Part shown: piece by piece, positions 6,186 to 7,292 of the stretch
Layout of the letters: each line of letters begins with the position of its first letter
Position numbering within the stretch: position 1 is the first letter of the stretch
Assembly: GCA_013298745.1 (NCBI GenBank)
Contig: JAAFIT010000041.1
Coordinates: 3,819 to 11,110, forward strand
Direction of reading: 5' to 3'
DNA length: 7,292 nt
Source: Sphingomonadales bacterium
GTDB taxonomy: Bacteria; Pseudomonadota; Alphaproteobacteria; Sphingomonadales; Sphingomonadaceae
Position numbers and translations under genes: made by a program
Notes under the pieces: generated by a model
Told to the model about the DNA's origin: nothing
Databases searched by the model: none
Seen by the model: the letters and a program-made list of their open reading frames with translations, nothing else

Positions 6186-6223
6186 CGGGGGACTCTCGGG
6201 TTAGTGGTTGCGGCGGCGGTGGT

Positions 6224-6550
6224 TCAGTTCAGCGCTTTGGTGGCGAGCGCATCGATTTCGGAGGCAAGGCGCCGGCCCGGATCGGTAGCGATGCGTTCGA
6301 GCACCTCGAGCCGGTCCTTGACGCTGCCGAGTTCGGCGCGGAGCTGGGCGTTTTCCTGCGCGATCAGCTTGACCCGCTCCATCGCCTCGTTGCTGAGTTG
6401 CGGGAACAGCGGCTTGCCCCAGCTGTTTTCGAGCGGGTAGCCATTCTTGACCCGCAGCCAGGTGGTGGTCACCCAGGCGATGGTGCCCATGAAGATGGCG
6501 CTGACGCCGACGGGGGCAATGGCGCTGATGAATTCGGGGCTTAGTGCCAT
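6224..6550 (-). CDS. PspB-like small membrane coiled-coil protein with GYPLE motif (third in tandem series)
   Basis: A 108-residue protein, the longest of the series. A membrane helix spans about 9-31 (AIAPVGVSAIFMGTIAWVTTTW). Next comes LRVKNGYPLENSWGK (32-46), which matches the RAKHGYPLEGEWGG of the first member in both spacing and residues. A coiled coil runs from about 55 to 85, and the shared module follows: VLERIATD at 83-90 and RLASEIDAL at 94-102. The stop codon of the preceding gene overlaps the ribosome site (TGAGGA), with the ATG at 6550 10 bases past the stop, so the two are closely coupled. By layout and neighbourhood it is likely a cytoplasm-facing partner in the Psp envelope-stress response. 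GYPLE probably marks the membrane-cytoplasm boundary; its role is unknown. Confidence 0.72.
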   Translation of the reverse strand: MALSPEFISAIAPVGVSAIFMGTIAWVTTTWLRVKNGYPLENSWGKPLFPQLSNEAMERVKLIAQENAQLRAELGSVKDRLEVLERIATDPGRRLASEIDALATKALN

Positions 6551-6560
6551 GATCCGGTCC

Positions 6561-6842
6561 TCAGTTGATCTTGGTGATAGGCGGCGTGTCGCGCAGGCTT
6601 TCGATCTGCGCGGTCAGCCCTTCGTTGCGGTCGGTGACGATGCGGTTGAGCACCGCGACATGCGCCTCCAGCCGTTCAATCTTGGCGGCATATTGCGCTG
6701 CCTGTTCACCGGCGGTGCGGGCAGCAATCTCGAGCTGCTTTTCCTTGAGGTCGGCCCAGCGGCGAAACCCGGTCAGCGCGATCCCGAACACCGGTATCGA
6801 CAGGGCGAGGATGGGAATTAGGGCAAAAACAACGTCGCTCAT
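6561..6842 (-). CDS. PspB-like small membrane coiled-coil protein (second in tandem series)
   Basis: A 93-residue protein with an N-terminal membrane helix at about 3-25 (DVVFALIPILALSIPVFGIALTG), a basic FRRWADLKEKQ stretch and a coiled coil from about 33 to 65. The shared module is the most divergent of the four full copies: VLNRIVTD (64-71, Asn in place of the first Glu) and GLTAQIESL (75-83). It ends in a ten-residue tail containing TPPITKIN that the others lack. The N-terminal LIPILALSIPVFG and the basic segment are closest in style to classical PspB. The ribosome site GAGGGAGA (6856-6849) lies 6 bases before the ATG at 6842, and the gap from the preceding gene is 25 bases. The Psp role is inferred from layout and context. 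Confidence 0.68.
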   Translation of the reverse strand: MSDVVFALIPILALSIPVFGIALTGFRRWADLKEKQLEIAARTAGEQAAQYAAKIERLEAHVAVLNRIVTDRNEGLTAQIESLRDTPPITKIN

Positions 6843-6867
6843 GGCGAATCTCCCTCGGAGGCGCGGT

Positions 6868-7161
6868 TCAATCGCGCAATTTGTCGATTTCGGCGGTCAG
6901 GCGCGCCGGGGCATCGGTAGCGATGCGTTCCAGCACCGCCATGCGCTCTTCCAGCCGGCCGACCTTGCCGCGCAGCATCTGGTTCTCGCGTTCCAGGATG
7001 TCGTTCTGCCGCTTCATTTCGGTGTCTTTCTTGTTCACCGTGCCGCCCCATTCGCCTTCCAGCGGATAACCGTGCTTGGCGCGGATGGCGGTGGTGATGA
7101 TCCATCCGATGAAGCTCATCGCGATGATGGCGAGGACAAAGGCGGGTCCGCCAAAGCTCAT
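6868..7161 (-). CDS. PspB-like small membrane coiled-coil protein with GYPLE motif (first in tandem series)
   Basis: A 97-residue protein. The membrane helix is at about 6-26 (PAFVLAIIAMSFIGWIITTAI), followed by RAKHGYPLEGEWGG (27-40), a highly charged coiled coil (about 45-75, KRQNDILERENQMLRGK) and the shared end module: VLERIATD at 76-83 and RLTAEIDKL at 87-95. It starts 24 bases after the pspC stop, with a strong ribosome site GGGGGAGA (7175-7168). Position right after pspC and the architecture indicate a PspB-like partner in sensing inner-membrane damage. In the classical order pspB precedes pspC, so a canonical pspB may lie outside the window and this could be an extra paralogue. No gene symbol is given for that reason. 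Confidence 0.73.
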   Translation of the reverse strand: MSFGGPAFVLAIIAMSFIGWIITTAIRAKHGYPLEGEWGGTVNKKDTEMKRQNDILERENQMLRGKVGRLEERMAVLERIATDAPARLTAEIDKLRD

Positions 7162-7185
7162 GACTATTCTCCCCCGGACCCGCGC

Positions 7186-7292
7186 TTAGCGCAGCTGCTC
7201 GATTTCGTTCGAAAGCCGGCTGTTCGACGAGGTCATATAGGCCTCGAGATCGCGCAGGCGGCGGTCGGATTCGCGGAATGACGCGTGGACAT
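7186..7292 (-). CDS. pspC: PspC, C-terminal fragment (5' part beyond window edge)
   Basis: Only the last 34 residues plus the TAA stop (7188-7186) are inside the window. They read FRESDRRLRDLEAYMTSS (residues 5-22 of the fragment) and then SRLSNEIEQLR. The pattern RRLRxLEAYxTS followed by a short charged helix is the typical end of PspC, an inner-membrane protein that, with PspB, senses membrane stress and frees PspA from control. The membrane part cannot be seen here. Aligned without gaps, the last 24 residues also match the end of the next gene's product (RMAVLERIATD, RLTAEIDKLR). The identification depends on a short stretch but is supported by the PspB-like genes downstream. Confidence 0.75.
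   Translation of the reverse strand, partial: VHASFRESDRRLRDLEAYMTSSNSRLSNEIEQLR

Noticed and set aside
5586..6440. Plus-strand open frame of 284 codons across the small membrane genes
   Set aside because: It runs antisense across several real genes with good ribosome sites and shared motifs, and has no motif of its own.
6565..7281. Plus-strand open frame of 238 codons
   Set aside because: It is antisense to two PspB-like genes and the PspC end, with low-complexity composition and no recognisable domain.
1..7292. tRNA, rRNA, CRISPR array, transposase or phage genes
   Set aside because: No cloverleaf-like element, regularly spaced direct repeats, transposase motifs or terminal inverted repeats with target duplications were seen on either strand.

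Overview
The window looks like chromosomal DNA of a GC-rich alphaproteobacterium, probably a sphingomonad. The clues are the strong G/C third-position bias, a TonB-dependent receptor with an EIVVFG-type TonB box, and the family mix. This is inference from sequence style; there is no rRNA or other taxonomic marker. All thirteen supported genes lie on the minus strand, so transcription runs from the right edge to the left. No RNA gene, insertion sequence, phage gene or CRISPR array was seen.

Read in the direction of transcription, the window opens with the last 34 residues of PspC (7292-7186). Four small genes follow (7161-5925). Each encodes an N-terminal membrane helix, a coiled coil and a nearly identical C-terminal module (VLERIATD, then RLxxEIDxL). 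A fifth small membrane protein (5897-5655) ends in a degenerate version of that module. The group looks like a phage-shock (Psp) envelope-stress operon with an expanded set of PspB-like partners. A GC-rich hairpin repeat lies 6 bases past the last stop codon.

Next is a tightly coupled trio: sufE, followed by two hotdog-fold thioesterases of the PaaI type (5587-4255), joined by two ATGA overlaps. It ends at a second copy of the same hairpin repeat. After that comes a 549-residue membrane protein (4196-2547) of unknown function, with a coiled coil, a central membrane segment and a C-terminal domain whose pattern recalls the AIM24 family.

After a 109-base spacer comes an sbtA-sbtB pair (2437-1146), which encodes a sodium/bicarbonate-type transporter and its PII-like regulator. 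A 242-base spacer then leads to the first 301 residues of a TonB-dependent outer-membrane receptor (903-1), cut by the left edge.

The most notable points are the tandem family of PspB-like proteins, the ungapped 24-residue module they share with the PspC tail, the paired hairpin repeats that close two gene groups, the 549-residue membrane protein, and an SbtA/SbtB pair with no visible carbon-fixation genes.
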